NCBI RefSeq assembly: GCF_026745355.1
Contig: NC_079205.1
Span: forward strand, 62,296,915-62,360,914
Source of the DNA: Beta vulgaris subsp. vulgaris
Taxonomy: Eukaryota; Streptophyta; Magnoliopsida; Caryophyllales; Amaranthaceae
Length of the DNA stretch: 64,000 nucleotides
Direction: 5' to 3'
The notes beneath the pieces are model-generated. The model ran no database searches, was not told where the DNA came from, and saw nothing but the letters and a program-made list of their open reading frames with translations. The position numbers and the translations under genes are program-made. Below, one piece after another: positions 1 to 8,899 of this stretch (positions are counted from its first letter, which is position 1; each line of letters starts with the position of its first letter).

Positions 1-290
1 TAGCAGGATGAAGAAGGTGTGATCATAACCACACATCTTTCTCATTAAACTATTGTTAGCATATGTAATTTGTGAGCGTGGATATTTAAGATTGAATATT
101 TTAAGGAATGACAATTGGCAGGATGAAGAACTTTATGCGGACAGAAAGTCGATAGGTGAACCCATGATTCATCAAATTGAAGATGCGTCCGACAAATGAG
201 CTTAGAGTGAGTTTTTGTCACCAATATATATTTTTGTTAATTTGTTTATATCTTGCATGTGATTATTAAGTTCTCCATATGCATCTGAAG

Positions 291-2599
291 GCTGGCAAGA
301 TGGCAAAGAGGATTTTTGGCAGGAAGATTTTAGCATCAGATCTCAAGAGCCGCCACAGTGGTCAAGACAGATAAAAGGGTGAGGCAAAAATAGCTTCTTT
401 ATCTAATCATAACATTGCTTTATTTTGTTGTTCATATAATATTATACTTCTTCCGCTCCAAAATTATTGCACCACTTACCCTTGGCACAAATATGTAGGA
501 GGGAGGTGGAAGTGGGGTGTTGTATGAATATATGTTAGTGTGTGTAAGTGATCCCATGTGTGGTTATATATTTTTTTGACTGTGTACGAAAGTGGCGTAT
601 TGTGACTAACCCGGACTCACTGGCCGCTCGAGTGTTGAAAGGAAAATATTTCCCTCGAACGACTTTTTGGGACGCCAAACTTTCACCCAACTCTAGCTGT
701 ACGTGGAGATCTATTTTGGGGGCACGAAGGTTGCTCGCTCACGGCACACGATGGATTATTGGAAAAGGTGATAATGTTCGATTCTGGAAGGACCAATGGG
801 TCCCTACTCTTCCGGGGGGACGCATCTTTTCATGTCCTCCTGAGGGTCATGAAGATGATTCTGTAGCAATGTGGCTTACTGATGTAGGTGGGGGATGGCG
901 GAGGGCAGAACTGGCTCAGGTGGTGTCTGCGGAAGAGCTGAGCGCTATTGAGAGAGTTCGTTGTGGAGATAGCGGGAGTCCGGATGTTCTGAGTTGGCAC
1001 TATACAAAAAATGGGGAGTTTAGTGTGCGTAGTGCGTACCATTTGGAGATGGAGAGAAGGAGTGGCAATGTTGGAGGCTCGAGGGGGGACGCATCTAAGA
1101 AGCTTTGGAAGAAAATATGGGGTGCACAAGTCCCTCAAAAAGTTAAACATTTTGTTTGGAGAGCGGTCACTAATAGCCTCCCTACGAGGAGGAAACTGAT
1201 GGAAAGAGGGCTGAGAATTGATCCTTACTGTCCGCGATGTGGGGAAGAATCTAAAAGTGTTGAACATTTGGTCCTGCAATGTTGTGAAAGCCAGCTGGTT
1301 TGGCGTGTATCTCCGCTTAGACTCGAATGTGTGGGGATGCAACAGTCATCTTTGGCTGAGTGGTGTTGCGAGTGGGTAGAAAAATGTGCGGAGGTGAAAG
1401 CATGGGAGATCTTAATGATGGTAATGTGGCAACTATGGAATACTAGAAATAGGTGGGTGTTCGATCATCAAAAGACCAACCATTATGAAGCGTGTGATCG
1501 AGCTCTTAAAATAATGGAGGATTATGCTGCTGCTGCCTTGCGTGATCAGTCTAACATTCCTAATGAAGAAGAGGTGCTGCATCACTGGCGAAAGCCGAGT
1601 CATGGCTATGGTAAACTTAACTCGGACGCTGCAGTGAAGGAAGGTAATTGTGGGGCGGGGGTTATTATCCGCGATGGGGTTGGCGATGTATTATTAGCTG
1701 CAGGGGTCATATTACATGGTGTCTCATCTCCCGAAGAGGCCGAAGCGCGAGCTATTCTATTCGGATTGCAAACTGCCTTTGATGCGGGACTCAGGAACCT
1801 TGAAGTGGAATCGGATTGCTTGAATGTGATTAGGATGCTGCATGGACAGCAGGCTCGGACTGTAACTCAAGTAGTTGTTAACGATATTTTAGCTATCTCG
1901 AACTTGTTTTCGTTTTGTGCATTTTCTTTTGCTAATAGATTGTGTAATAGGGTGGCTCACTCTATGGCGAAACTCTCTCTTTCTTTCGAAGAGATGAGAG
2001 TGTGGCTAGAGGATCATCCTCCTGAACTTCTTTCTCTTGTCTGGGCGGACAAGGTTTTAATTCCTTAATATTATGGTTCCTGGTTGTTTTCCCGTCAAAA
2101 AAAAAACATTGCTTTATTTTGTTGTTCATATAATATTATACTTCTTCCGCTCCAAAATTATTGCACCACTTACCCTTGGCACAAATATGTAGGAGGGAGG
2201 TGGAAGTGGGGTGTTGTATGAATATATGTTAGTGTGTGTAAGTGATCCCATGTGTGGTTATATATTTTTTTTGACTGTGTACGAAAGTGTCGTATTAATT
2301 AAAGAACTACTAAAAAATTGTGTTGCAATAATTTTGGAGCACAGGATGTATGTACTTAATTGAGCTTATATATACTCTTTGCAGCAAATCAGCAACCTAC
2401 TTGGAAAATCTTTCTTTTCTTGTTCAACTAATTCTTCCTGCTTCTCCAATAACTGGGTTTTGTTCCTTGCAGATCAACAGAATTGCCATCGAGTTTAGTG
2501 AGGACGAAACTGCAGAAACAAGCTCTCCATGGACTGAAGATCTTTAATGTCAAACATGGTAGAATTCTGGCAAAGGCCTCGTATTTCAGATCCGGATGA
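291..2599 (+). CDS. 3' exons of an unrecognised gene, intron invaded by MITE and LINE
   Basis: Two exons can be joined. Positions 291-378 end in AAAAGG before GTGAGG, and 2473-2599 follow TTCCTTGCAG. Splicing keeps one frame that reads through WQDGKEDFWQEDF and, after the junction, GSTELPSSLVRTKLQ and HGLKIFNVKHGRIL to a TGA at 2597. The second exon read alone in its other frames gives poorer protein, which supports the junction. Positions 110-205 read NDNWQDEELYADRKS in an open frame and could be a further upstream exon, but I could not place its splice sites. I do not recognise the family. The ~2.1-kb intron contains the MITE and LINE listed below; without them it would be about 400 bp. Confidence 0.4.
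411..601. repeat. 5' copy of a ~191-bp target-site duplication
   Basis: This block begins AACATTGCTTTATTTTG and ends AAGTGGCGTATT. It is repeated almost base for base at 2105-2296, with one extra T in a T run and one G/T difference. The copy here abuts the 5' end of the LINE; the other abuts its poly(A) tail. It spans most of the MITE. Confidence 0.85.
548..2068 (+). CDS. LINE ORF2 C-terminus: zinc-binding RT tail plus RNase H
   Basis: The open frame is 506 codons, but only residues from about 19 on (VTNPDSLAARVLKGKYFP) belong to the LINE; the first ~18 codons are read from the flanking target sequence. Around residues 180-255 is the zf-RVT domain found at the end of plant LINE reverse transcriptases, with WKKIW, VKHFVWRA and a CPRCG...HLVLQC zinc cluster. 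From about residue 360 is an RNase-H-like domain (RVT_3) with the usual acidic positions in LNSDAAV, PEEAEAR and VESDCLNV, ending in NRVAHSMAK. There are no stops or frameshifts. With no promoter or start codon of its own it is unlikely to be expressed usefully. Confidence 0.9.
   Translation: MIPCVVIYFFDCVRKWRIVTNPDSLAARVLKGKYFPRTTFWDAKLSPNSSCTWRSILGARRLLAHGTRWIIGKGDNVRFWKDQWVPTLPGGRIFSCPPEGHEDDSVAMWLTDVGGGWRRAELAQVVSAEELSAIERVRCGDSGSPDVLSWHYTKNGEFSVRSAYHLEMERRSGNVGGSRGDASKKLWKKIWGAQVPQKVKHFVWRAVTNSLPTRRKLMERGLRIDPYCPRCGEESKSVEHLVLQCCESQLVWRVSPLRLECVGMQQSSLAEWCCEWVEKCAEVKAWEILMMVMWQLWNTRNRWVFDHQKTNHYEACDRALKIMEDYAAAALRDQSNIPNEEEVLHHWRKPSHGYGKLNSDAAVKEGNCGAGVIIRDGVGDVLLAAGVILHGVSSPEEAEARAILFGLQTAFDAGLRNLEVESDCLNVIRMLHGQQARTVTQVVVNDILAISNLFSFCAFSFANRLCNRVAHSMAKLSLSFEEMRVWLEDHPPELLSLVWADKVLIP
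602..2104 (+). mobile_element. 5'-truncated non-LTR retrotransposon (LINE) with poly(A)
   Basis: The element starts in the connection domain just after reverse transcriptase and ends TTTCCCGTC followed by a run of A. It is flanked by the ~191-bp direct repeat. It has lost the AP endonuclease and the reverse transcriptase, so it cannot move by itself. Its ORF is undamaged and the two target-site copies are nearly identical, so the insertion looks young. Confidence 0.9.
2105..2296. repeat. 3' copy of the ~191-bp target-site duplication
   Basis: This is the second copy of 411-601. It begins directly after the LINE poly(A) tail and carries a second copy of the left MITE terminus. The rest of the MITE (2297-2348) follows without a break. 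Confidence 0.85.
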
Positions 2600-2996
2600 A
2601 AGAGGTCGCAACCGCAGGAAGTACATTGATGGTTGTACATTTGGCTATTATGGAAAGTCGATATCAGTTTTTGCGTCTGCGTCAAAGTTCATTGCAGTCA
2701 TCTCTCTCTCACCCTGTAGCGGCTTTTAGAGCAGATTAGTTCTTTTATCGGCAAGTTTGATTGATCAGTTTTGTCGTTGGGGATCGTTCACTCAATCACC
2801 CCTGGCCTTGTCTATAGTTGTATAAATCATTGAAATGTGCTTGTTTAGAAACTAATGTGGCTATGCACCAATGCACCTACAAGTTTAAATCTTGTACATG
2901 CCGTTTTGTTGTCTGTGTGGATGAATTTGTTCTGTTTTTTGGTAGATGCGTTTGGCGACGAATGTTAGGCATGCTGTTTTGCCTGTGGCTTAGATT

Positions 2997-3762
2997 TTTT
3001 TTTTTTTGAGGGGAAAGAGAAGTGCATTAATCAAAGGGACAAAGTGTCCATAAGTACATAAGATGTGACAGTACTAGGACACTGATGCTCCCAACATTGT
3101 TCGACACCAAAAGGCACAACTCTAGCAAGGTTATGGGCAACAGTATTCCCATCCCTTTTAAGATGAGAAAAAGAAACAGAAGAAAATGCATTACACATAG
3201 AAAGAATGTCCCCAAGTATTGCATCCAAATATGAGAAGAAAATTGCTGTTTTCGTTAACCTATTCGTTACTACCAGAGAGTCGGATTCAAAAATCACATC
3301 ACCACACCCATGGGCTTTGGCCAAGCGGGTTGCCATGTAAATGGCCTTGCATTCAGCTACCTCGGGAGGCCAGTAGGCACGCACACGTCTAGTTGCAGCA
3401 AAACCTTACCTTCCGAGTCGCGGGCTATCACTCCAAGTCCCACCCATCCTTCCTCGGCCAAACTTGCATCCGTGTTCAATTTAATAGCGCCAATCGGGGG
3501 AGCATACCATCGGCTTGGGCTCGGAGCCACAGGGGGGCGCACTCCTCCATAAATCCTCACAGCATAGTTATTAAAATCATCAACTTGTCTCATAATTCTC
3601 TGGCCCACAACAGTGGCAGGGTGACTTGTATGCTCAAAGACTCTCTTGTTTCTTTCAACCCAAACGTTCCATAGCATATAACAACCCTTTTGAACCACAT
3701 TTGCATCCATCTGACTAGGGTATCACACATGGCTTCATCTTCTCACACATGGCTTCATCTTC
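2997..3762 (-). mobile_element. Short LINE 3' fragment, reverse strand
   Basis: A T run at about 2996-3007 is the reversed poly(A) tail, followed by GAGGGGAAAG, the reversed LINE 3' end. The 17-bp duplication TGCCTGTGGCTTAGATT flanks the element at 2980-2996 and 3763-3779. The upstream (right-hand) end carries a 20-bp tandem duplication (3724-3763). The encoded C-terminus resembles that of the large LINE at 48.4-51.8 kb, with VPFGVEQ near the end in both, so the two belong to one family. Confidence 0.9.
3031..3710 (-). pseudogene. LINE RNase-H-like domain, frameshifted
   Basis: Two overlapping minus-strand frames (3357-3710 and 3031-3384) together make one RNase-H-like domain. The first covers the linker and start of the fold, with WNVWVERNKRVFEH, IKLNTDASLAEEGWVGLG and VIARDSEGKVLLQ. 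The second continues with RAYWPPEVAECKAIYMA, FESDSLVVTNRL and HLKRDGNTVAHNLAR. A frame change near 3360-3380 separates them, so no full domain can be made. It is the coding part of the short LINE at 2997-3762. Confidence 0.85.
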
Positions 3763-3779
3763 TGCCTGTGGCTTAGATT

Positions 3780-4269
3780 ATAAACGTTTTTTGGCCAATG
3801 GTAAAATTCTATCACACAAAATAGTTATCATTTTTCTTTATCCTTTTCTTTATGCTCTTTAATTTTTTTTATCTTTTTCAAAATATATCCTAACCTTTAC
3901 AAAAATACTTCTATATTCTTAAGCTTTTTTTAGTTTTCAATGCAATAATCTTTTGATAAGAAATAGATTCACCATAATTTAGTAAATGCTTATGTTGAAA
4001 GTGTAGTATATATTTAGATAAATAGGTCTTATTTTGATGTATATTTCAAGCTCAATAATATAATTTCACACTTAAGCTGATTAAGAGATCCTCTTGATAT
4101 ACTTCTTTATAAGCTAGTTTGATTAGCTTTATTTGACAAGCATTTGATGACCCAACAATGAAATTATTGCATTTTCATCAGTACCTAATCTTAATTAAAG
4201 CACGAGGAAAAAAAAAAAGATGGTTTAATGCTTTGCAAATTATATTTTACGTGAATGTACCTAAATTTA
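3780..4269. other. AT-rich intergenic stretch, nothing recognised
   Basis: This is AT-rich DNA with several T and A runs. I see no exon-like open frame, repeat terminus or RNA gene. Confidence 0.4.
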
Positions 4270-4386
4270 AGACCTCATTGGTGGCAGGGTTGAATACATG
4301 ATAAGTATGAAAATCGACGATGCTAAGCATCAAGCCACGGTGCATATTCCATAAACGGTATTTTTTGGCATTTGAGATCCAACCGC
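4270..4386 (-). pseudogene. Fragment of the F-box gene found at 10.3-11.9 kb
   Basis: About 117 bases match positions ~11311-11427 of the F-box gene with scattered substitutions. On the minus strand they still read GWISNAKKYRLWNMHRGLML and HVFNPATNEV without a stop. Nothing of the F-box or the rest of the associated domain is present. The match starts and stops abruptly, so this is a duplicated piece and not a whole decayed gene. Confidence 0.85.
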
Positions 4387-4728
4387 ATTAACAGAGTGAT
4401 TTCAACTTAAACTTGATTAGAACAGTGTAGACAGACTGGTGTATGTAAAGGACTTATAGGTGTATAATCACGGGCAAGAAAGCCACAAAAAATGATTGGG
4501 GTTTTGTCAATTGCTACTTCGTGTTCCATAATAATCCAACATATATTACAAATGTTTGAAGCAACATAGGGCTGTCAGCTCAGAGTTTGCCAAGAAACTA
4601 GTGAGCAATTTAGCAGTCAGTTGGCCTAAAAGTGACCAAAAAACTAAAAACCTGACTAATGAGTATTTTGAGTAGTGACATGTTGACAAGAAAACAGTAA
4701 ATTAGCAAAACTATCTTGAATAAAGTAC

Positions 4729-4992
4729 CTCTTTTTGAATTCCATTGCACCTTCTTCTTCGTAACTTGTCAACCAACCTTGAGAATAAATAAAGAGATCG
4801 GTTATATTTGAATCCGAAGAAGCATGGACATCATAAACTAGGTTATTTTACTTTTTGTTCACTAACCTTCAACAAGTTCTTGAGGAAAATTTCCAGGTTC
4901 AAGTTTTAGATAATCAGTAAGTGACTCCCGTCCAAATCTACTAGTACCATTGGCCTTATCAGAGTACCTCTCAATGTCCATGGTATCTTCTT
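4729..4992 (-). pseudogene. Two consecutive exons of an unrecognised gene
   Basis: The minus-strand exon 4867-4992 follows ATCTCAG and reads MDIERYSDKANGTSRFGRES then LTDYLKLEPGNFPQELVEG, ending at a GTTAGT donor. Exon 4729-4777 follows a CTCAAG acceptor and reads GWLTSYEEEGAMEFKKR, ending before GTACTT. The phases match across the junction, which is good evidence for real exons. I do not recognise the protein, and no further exons are apparent. It may be a fragment of a gene located elsewhere. Confidence 0.5.
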
Positions 4993-5101
4993 CTGAGATG
5001 ACAACCCACAAAAATAAGGATATTTAGAGTATAGCAAGTAAATCTAAACAATTCTGTTTTGGAGTAGAGTGGAGCTCCGGAAAAAGCAGCAGAAACGATT
5101 A

Positions 5102-5103
<2 letters not shown>

Positions 5104-5176
<73 letters not shown>

Positions 5177-5231
5177 TTATATTATATATATATTATATAT
5201 ATATATAAATTATATATATATATATATATTA
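5104..5231. repeat. (TA)n microsatellite
   Basis: Over 120 bases of nearly pure TA with a few interruptions. Any open frame here is just repeated Tyr-Ile codons. Confidence 0.95.
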
Positions 5232-5425
5232 GAATACTGGAATATTCTGTAAATATATATTCTTGTATTATTTAGTGATTTGTGTTATCTTGACAATCTA
5301 CGTTGATTAATGTATAATAGGATAGTATCATACGTTGCCTCTTTGTTAGCTATAATGTTAGCTGTATAGTTTGTATATTAACTCCATTATATATTATGCA
5401 AACTGATATACATAGAAGACATATA

Positions 5426-5662
5426 TTATGCAAACTCCAGCGTAGAACTACTCTCGCTAACGACCGAAGAATCCGAACACTCCGCAGCAGGAGCCGATGG
5501 TGGTTCTTCTCCACTCTCATCTGATGGGACATTCTCAGAGAAGTATTCACCATGAACCACAACGTCCCCGTCAGATTTAGCCTCTCGATTCAGCATGTCA
5601 TAATGGTTTTTCTTCCTAAGATTCTTCTCGGCGTCGTCATAACTGCTACGAATTTGATACAT
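5426..5662 (-). CDS. Small acidic ORF, paralogue of the ORF at 6182
   Basis: A 78-codon frame reads KKNHYDMLNREAKSDGDVVV, then SDESGEEPPSAPAAE and a serine-rich tail. It aligns with the C-terminal half of the plus-strand ORF at 6182-6484 (NYSLMLNREVEADGDAVVY, SDESGESAPAAE). The lysine-rich N-terminal half of that ORF is missing here, so this copy is shorter or truncated. I do not recognise the family. The two copies are divergently oriented about 520 bp apart. Confidence 0.45.
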   Translation of the reverse strand: MYQIRSSYDDAEKNLRKKNHYDMLNREAKSDGDVVVHGEYFSENVPSDESGEEPPSAPAAECSDSSVVSESSSTLEFA

Positions 5663-6181
5663 TGATTAGGAGAAACTACTACAAATAGTGCAAAGCAAAT
5701 TAATTAAAAAGAAGACCTTTCCTCCATAATTTTTTTCAATAAAATTTTGATATTATCTAATATAAATTATTTTTTATCACTTTATTTTGGTCCAGGTTAA
5801 ATTTTTCTGCCTTTGGTCCTTCTAGAAATGAATAGTTGTAACTTTATTTGTAATTTCTTTATTAATCATTTAATTGTGCATCTTTTCAATATCTTTTTTT
5901 GGATTTCTAATTGACATATTAAATGATCAAATACTTACCTCCTTATTTTAACGTCTCTTTCAAAAAAAATTTGGACCGAAAAATAAAACATTAAAAAAAC
6001 TTGGACATAACCAGGGCCCTAATATATAGGCTCGCCATTGGGCCTCAAAAATCTCAGAAACGGGGCTAAGAATTGGGCCTCCAAGTATTAGATAGGTAAG
6101 CTTTAGTATTTACAGGTGTAATGAATGATTAAAGATTTAGTTATTAGGCTGTTCATTTCTAAACTAAACAACTTTTGATAG

Positions 6182-6484
6182 ATGGACGGTAAAACAACTG
6201 AACAGATTGCTCAGGAGAAGAGAGAAGCCGCAGCTAGAAAGAAGGGGAAGAGATATCAGGAGGTAAAGGAGAGGAAAGAGGAGAAGAAGCTGAGGTACAA
6301 GGAGAAGAAGGACAGGCGACTGGCCGAGAAGAAGCTGACGAAAGAAAACTACTCTCTCATGCTGAATCGAGAGGTTGAAGCTGATGGGGACGCTGTGGTG
6401 TATGTCACATCAGATGAGAGTGGAGAATCGGCTCCTGCTGCGGAGGGGTCCAATTCTTCGTTCGTTAGTTCTCCCTCAGGCTGA
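6182..6484 (+). CDS. Small charged protein, Lys/Glu-rich N-terminus, acidic C-terminus
   Basis: The ORF is 100 codons starting at ATG 6182 and ending TGA. Residues ~8-57 are dense in Lys, Arg and Glu (KRYQEVKERKEEKKLRYKEK) and would form a long charged helix or coiled coil. Residues ~58-100 are acidic and Ser-rich with MLNREVEADGD and TSDESGES. There is no signal peptide or membrane segment. A diverged, shorter copy lies head to head at 5426-5662; the shared sequence suggests both were once coding. The function is unknown. Confidence 0.5.
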   Translation: MDGKTTEQIAQEKREAAARKKGKRYQEVKERKEEKKLRYKEKKDRRLAEKKLTKENYSLMLNREVEADGDAVVYVTSDESGESAPAAEGSNSSFVSSPSG

Positions 6485-6654
6485 GGATTCCATGTTGAGG
6501 AATCAGTAATACGGAGCAATGTTTGTACATAAATAATGCTTAAACATGAATGCAGTTCAGTGGATTCTAAGGCTCTAGAATATTCTTTTCCACACTGTTA
6601 ATGAATTGTCGGGTAGTATGAATGAAAATGAGACAATTTCTGCTGCATTGTTAC

Positions 6655-6813
6655 CTTGTCTGTACTAGTCTCTAATATGAATATAGAGCTAAGAGGAACA
6701 TCAAAAGCAGAAGCAGCAATCTAGGCAATTTTTGTATGCAAGCCTTGTCCCATCTCGACACCTTCATGGGTAACTAGTACCCGTGCCATCAGTATAAACT
6801 TGAACAAGAGCAC
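6655..6813 (-). pseudogene. XDH: Xanthine dehydrogenase exon, decayed
   Basis: The minus strand starts after an AATGCAG acceptor with GALVQVYTDGT and, after a frameshift, continues through a sequence equivalent to LVTHGGVEMGQGLHTKIA. It then has a TAG stop where plant XDH has Gln, and runs IAASAFDVPLSSIFI, LETSTDK to a GTAACA donor. This is the molybdenum-cofactor domain segment of xanthine dehydrogenase, the enzyme that oxidises hypoxanthine and xanthine to urate in purine breakdown. With one frameshift and one nonsense codon in a single exon, this copy cannot be functional. Its neighbouring upstream exon is at 8340-8552. Confidence 0.9.
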
Positions 6814-7590
6814 CTGCATTCAATTCAATCAACTAATAAACAAGAGAACTATCTCCTCTCCCTTCTCACTCTAAAGACATACTGCAATCCATCAAGTTTA
6901 GGGACAGGGGGACACTTTGGGCACTGCAAATAAGCTGGTTAGAGTAAGATTGGGGGAGGGGGAAATGAGCTTGTTAGAAGGAAGTCAAAAGGCTATATAT
7001 AGAGGTTGTCAGCTAAAACGAAAATAAGTGGAAATACATTTCATTTATTTTTATTTGTTTAGTTTTTAGTCGAAGTGTCCAGCCACTCAAAGGCCTGGGG
7101 TTGTAATCTCCTTAGTGATGATTTTCTAGCATTGCTAATATTATGGATTTCCCCCAAATCATCTTCTTCCTCATTTCCGGTCTATTACATATACGTCACT
7201 CTTTAGATAGATTCCATCTGTATTAATTTCAAATTTTAACTCACTATATAAATATCTTTACAAGGATTGTCATAATGAAATTTTTTTTGAATTTCGATTT
7301 GAAATGAATTTGATATGTAGATTAATTACTGGTCAAAGTTCAAAATACTTGACCTCGAGTTAATAGAGGTTATCTTTGTAAAGCAACAACTAGTAATACC
7401 CTAATTGCATGTGTTAGATATAGCACATTATTTACATAAACCGAATGAAAATAGGAACTGTTACATGCCGAGATTAAGTATCAAACCAGCATGCATTTCC
7501 TATCTACCAAAGAATTAGAGAAAAATCAGAAGTGTTGAAATCCACACGATGAAGATAAACTATTAAACCAGCATTGCATGTGTTGAAAGA

Positions 7591-7920
7591 GAGCTACTGG
7601 TTTCTCAGTTGGTATATCGCTCATACTTGCAGTCAGGGATCCAAGTACTGACCCAGGGATCTGATTCTTGTATTTTAGAATGGCAGAACACCTTGACTTG
7701 GTCAAGAAGTATTAAGAAAGACCCCCATTGTCAATACGGAACACAGTCAGGATGTAAGGATGTGGTACTGATCTCAAAGATCAATTGGCGTTATAAGAGA
7801 GCTACAAGTTGCCAGTTGGTATGTTGCTCATACCTGCAAAGAGGGATCTAAGTAATGATCCAGGGATCTGATTCTTATATTTTAGAATGGGAGAGCACCT
7901 AGATTTGGTCAAGAAGTGTT
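7591..7920. repeat. Direct repeat, period ~207 bp
   Basis: About 110 bases beginning GAGCTACTGGTTTCTCAGTT recur at ~7797-7920 with about 80 percent identity. Shared landmarks are CAGTTGGTAT, CAGGGATCTGATTCTT and TTGGTCAAGAAGT. The CTCAGTTGGTAT motif resembles a tRNA A box, so the unit may be SINE-derived, but I see no good B box. It lies in the intron-like space between the two XDH exons. Confidence 0.6.
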
Positions 7921-8339
7921 TGCACATTGCACCTTATATTCGGTCAAAAAAGTTCCGGAAAATTTAGGTTAGGACCTTGATTTTATTTGCTGAATGCACA
8001 TATTATCCATCAAATTTAACCATTTCATCTTGGTGGTTAAAACTTTTTCTATCTACCAATTTCAACATCAGTGAATGCTGATATCAATTCTGAAGTCCTA
8101 ACAGCGCAATCTTTTTGTTTAAAATACAAACATAAGTTCAACACTATGCTAAACAAACATTGAAGCGAAATTGAAGATGTAAACAGGGACAACAAAGATG
8201 ATCTTGTGTGCATTGATACCGTCTCATATGTAAAACCAAGAAAGCCTGCATTGCCATGCCTGGATCATACTAAGGCTACAAGCCTACAACAACAAAAAAA
8301 TTATAGCACTGAGATGATGTCTATAACAGAAGACATTAT

Positions 8340-8552
8340 CTGGTTCATAAACTTAGTTGTAAATGAGATGCCAAATTTTGTGGGAACCATAGCAAGTCCA
8401 CGCTTTTTCCATCTATTATGAACATTAAAGTCATCAACCTCAGCATGTGCTCTTTGGAAGTCGCATGATAATTTCAATGGATTCCACAACTCGGGTAATG
8501 TACAACGCTCAAGTATTTGGCATAGTGCAATATTGATCCTTCACTTTGGAAG
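8340..8552 (-). pseudogene. XDH: Xanthine dehydrogenase exon, decayed
   Basis: The minus strand encodes FQSEGSILHY, then, after a one-base frame loss, GQILERCTLPELWNPLKLSC, HNRWKKRGLAMVPTKFGISF and TTKFMNQ, a conserved stretch of plant xanthine dehydrogenase. In XDH it directly precedes the segment encoded at 6655-6813, so order and orientation are correct. The exon ends in CAG followed by ATAATG in place of a GT donor, which would also break splicing. Only these two XDH exons are visible, so this is a partial copy. Confidence 0.9.
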
Positions 8553-8737
8553 TTTATTTCCTACAACAGCACAAAATTTGAGCATATTGTGTAAACCTTG
8601 ATCACTAGAATATTCATGAATAAATATGCTGGATGAAAAGTTGACAACAAACTAATAATGTGCGAAACACAAAGCCTAGATACCTCACTACAGAGTAGAG
8701 TATAGAAGCAAACACAACAACTTTTCTTACCCTGATC

Positions 8738-8897
8738 AGGGATCTATTGTTCCGCAATAACATGACAGCACCAACAATTTCAGGTGTGGGAGCACAAGAA
8801 CTACATAGTGCTTCAAGACCTCCAACAATGACACCACTAGTGTAGATCAAAATCAGTTGAGAAGAAGCACTCCAAAAGCAACTTCTCCACAAGAAAC
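8738..8897 (-). pseudogene. INTS3: Fragment of Integrator subunit 3 gene
   Basis: About 160 bases match 27,905-28,060 (within the INTS3 homologue) at roughly 90 percent. The minus-strand reading includes EKLLLECFFSTDFD-like and GVIVGGLEALCSSCAPTPEI sequence with frame breaks. Similarity stops sharply on both sides: after CCCTGAT, where this copy is followed by AGGGTAAG, a plausible splice donor, and before GAGTTTC. That looks like one exon of an intron-containing INTS3 relative. Confidence 0.8.
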
Positions 8898-8899
8898 TC

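Larger units (their letters stand above)
447..2348. mobile_element. Stowaway-like MITE split by a LINE
   Basis: The left end CTTCTTCCGCTCCAAAATTA (from 447) and the right end (to 2348, reading TTTTGGAGCACAGGATG) are imperfect inverted repeats, each bordered by TA at 445-446 and 2349-2350. That is the Stowaway/Tc1-mariner pattern. Without the LINE and its duplication the element is about 207 bp. It lies inside the intron of the unrecognised gene at the window start. Confidence 0.7.

Noticed and set aside
5069..5275. 68-codon ORF rich in Tyr and Ile
   Set aside because: It is a reading of the (TA)n microsatellite, not a gene.
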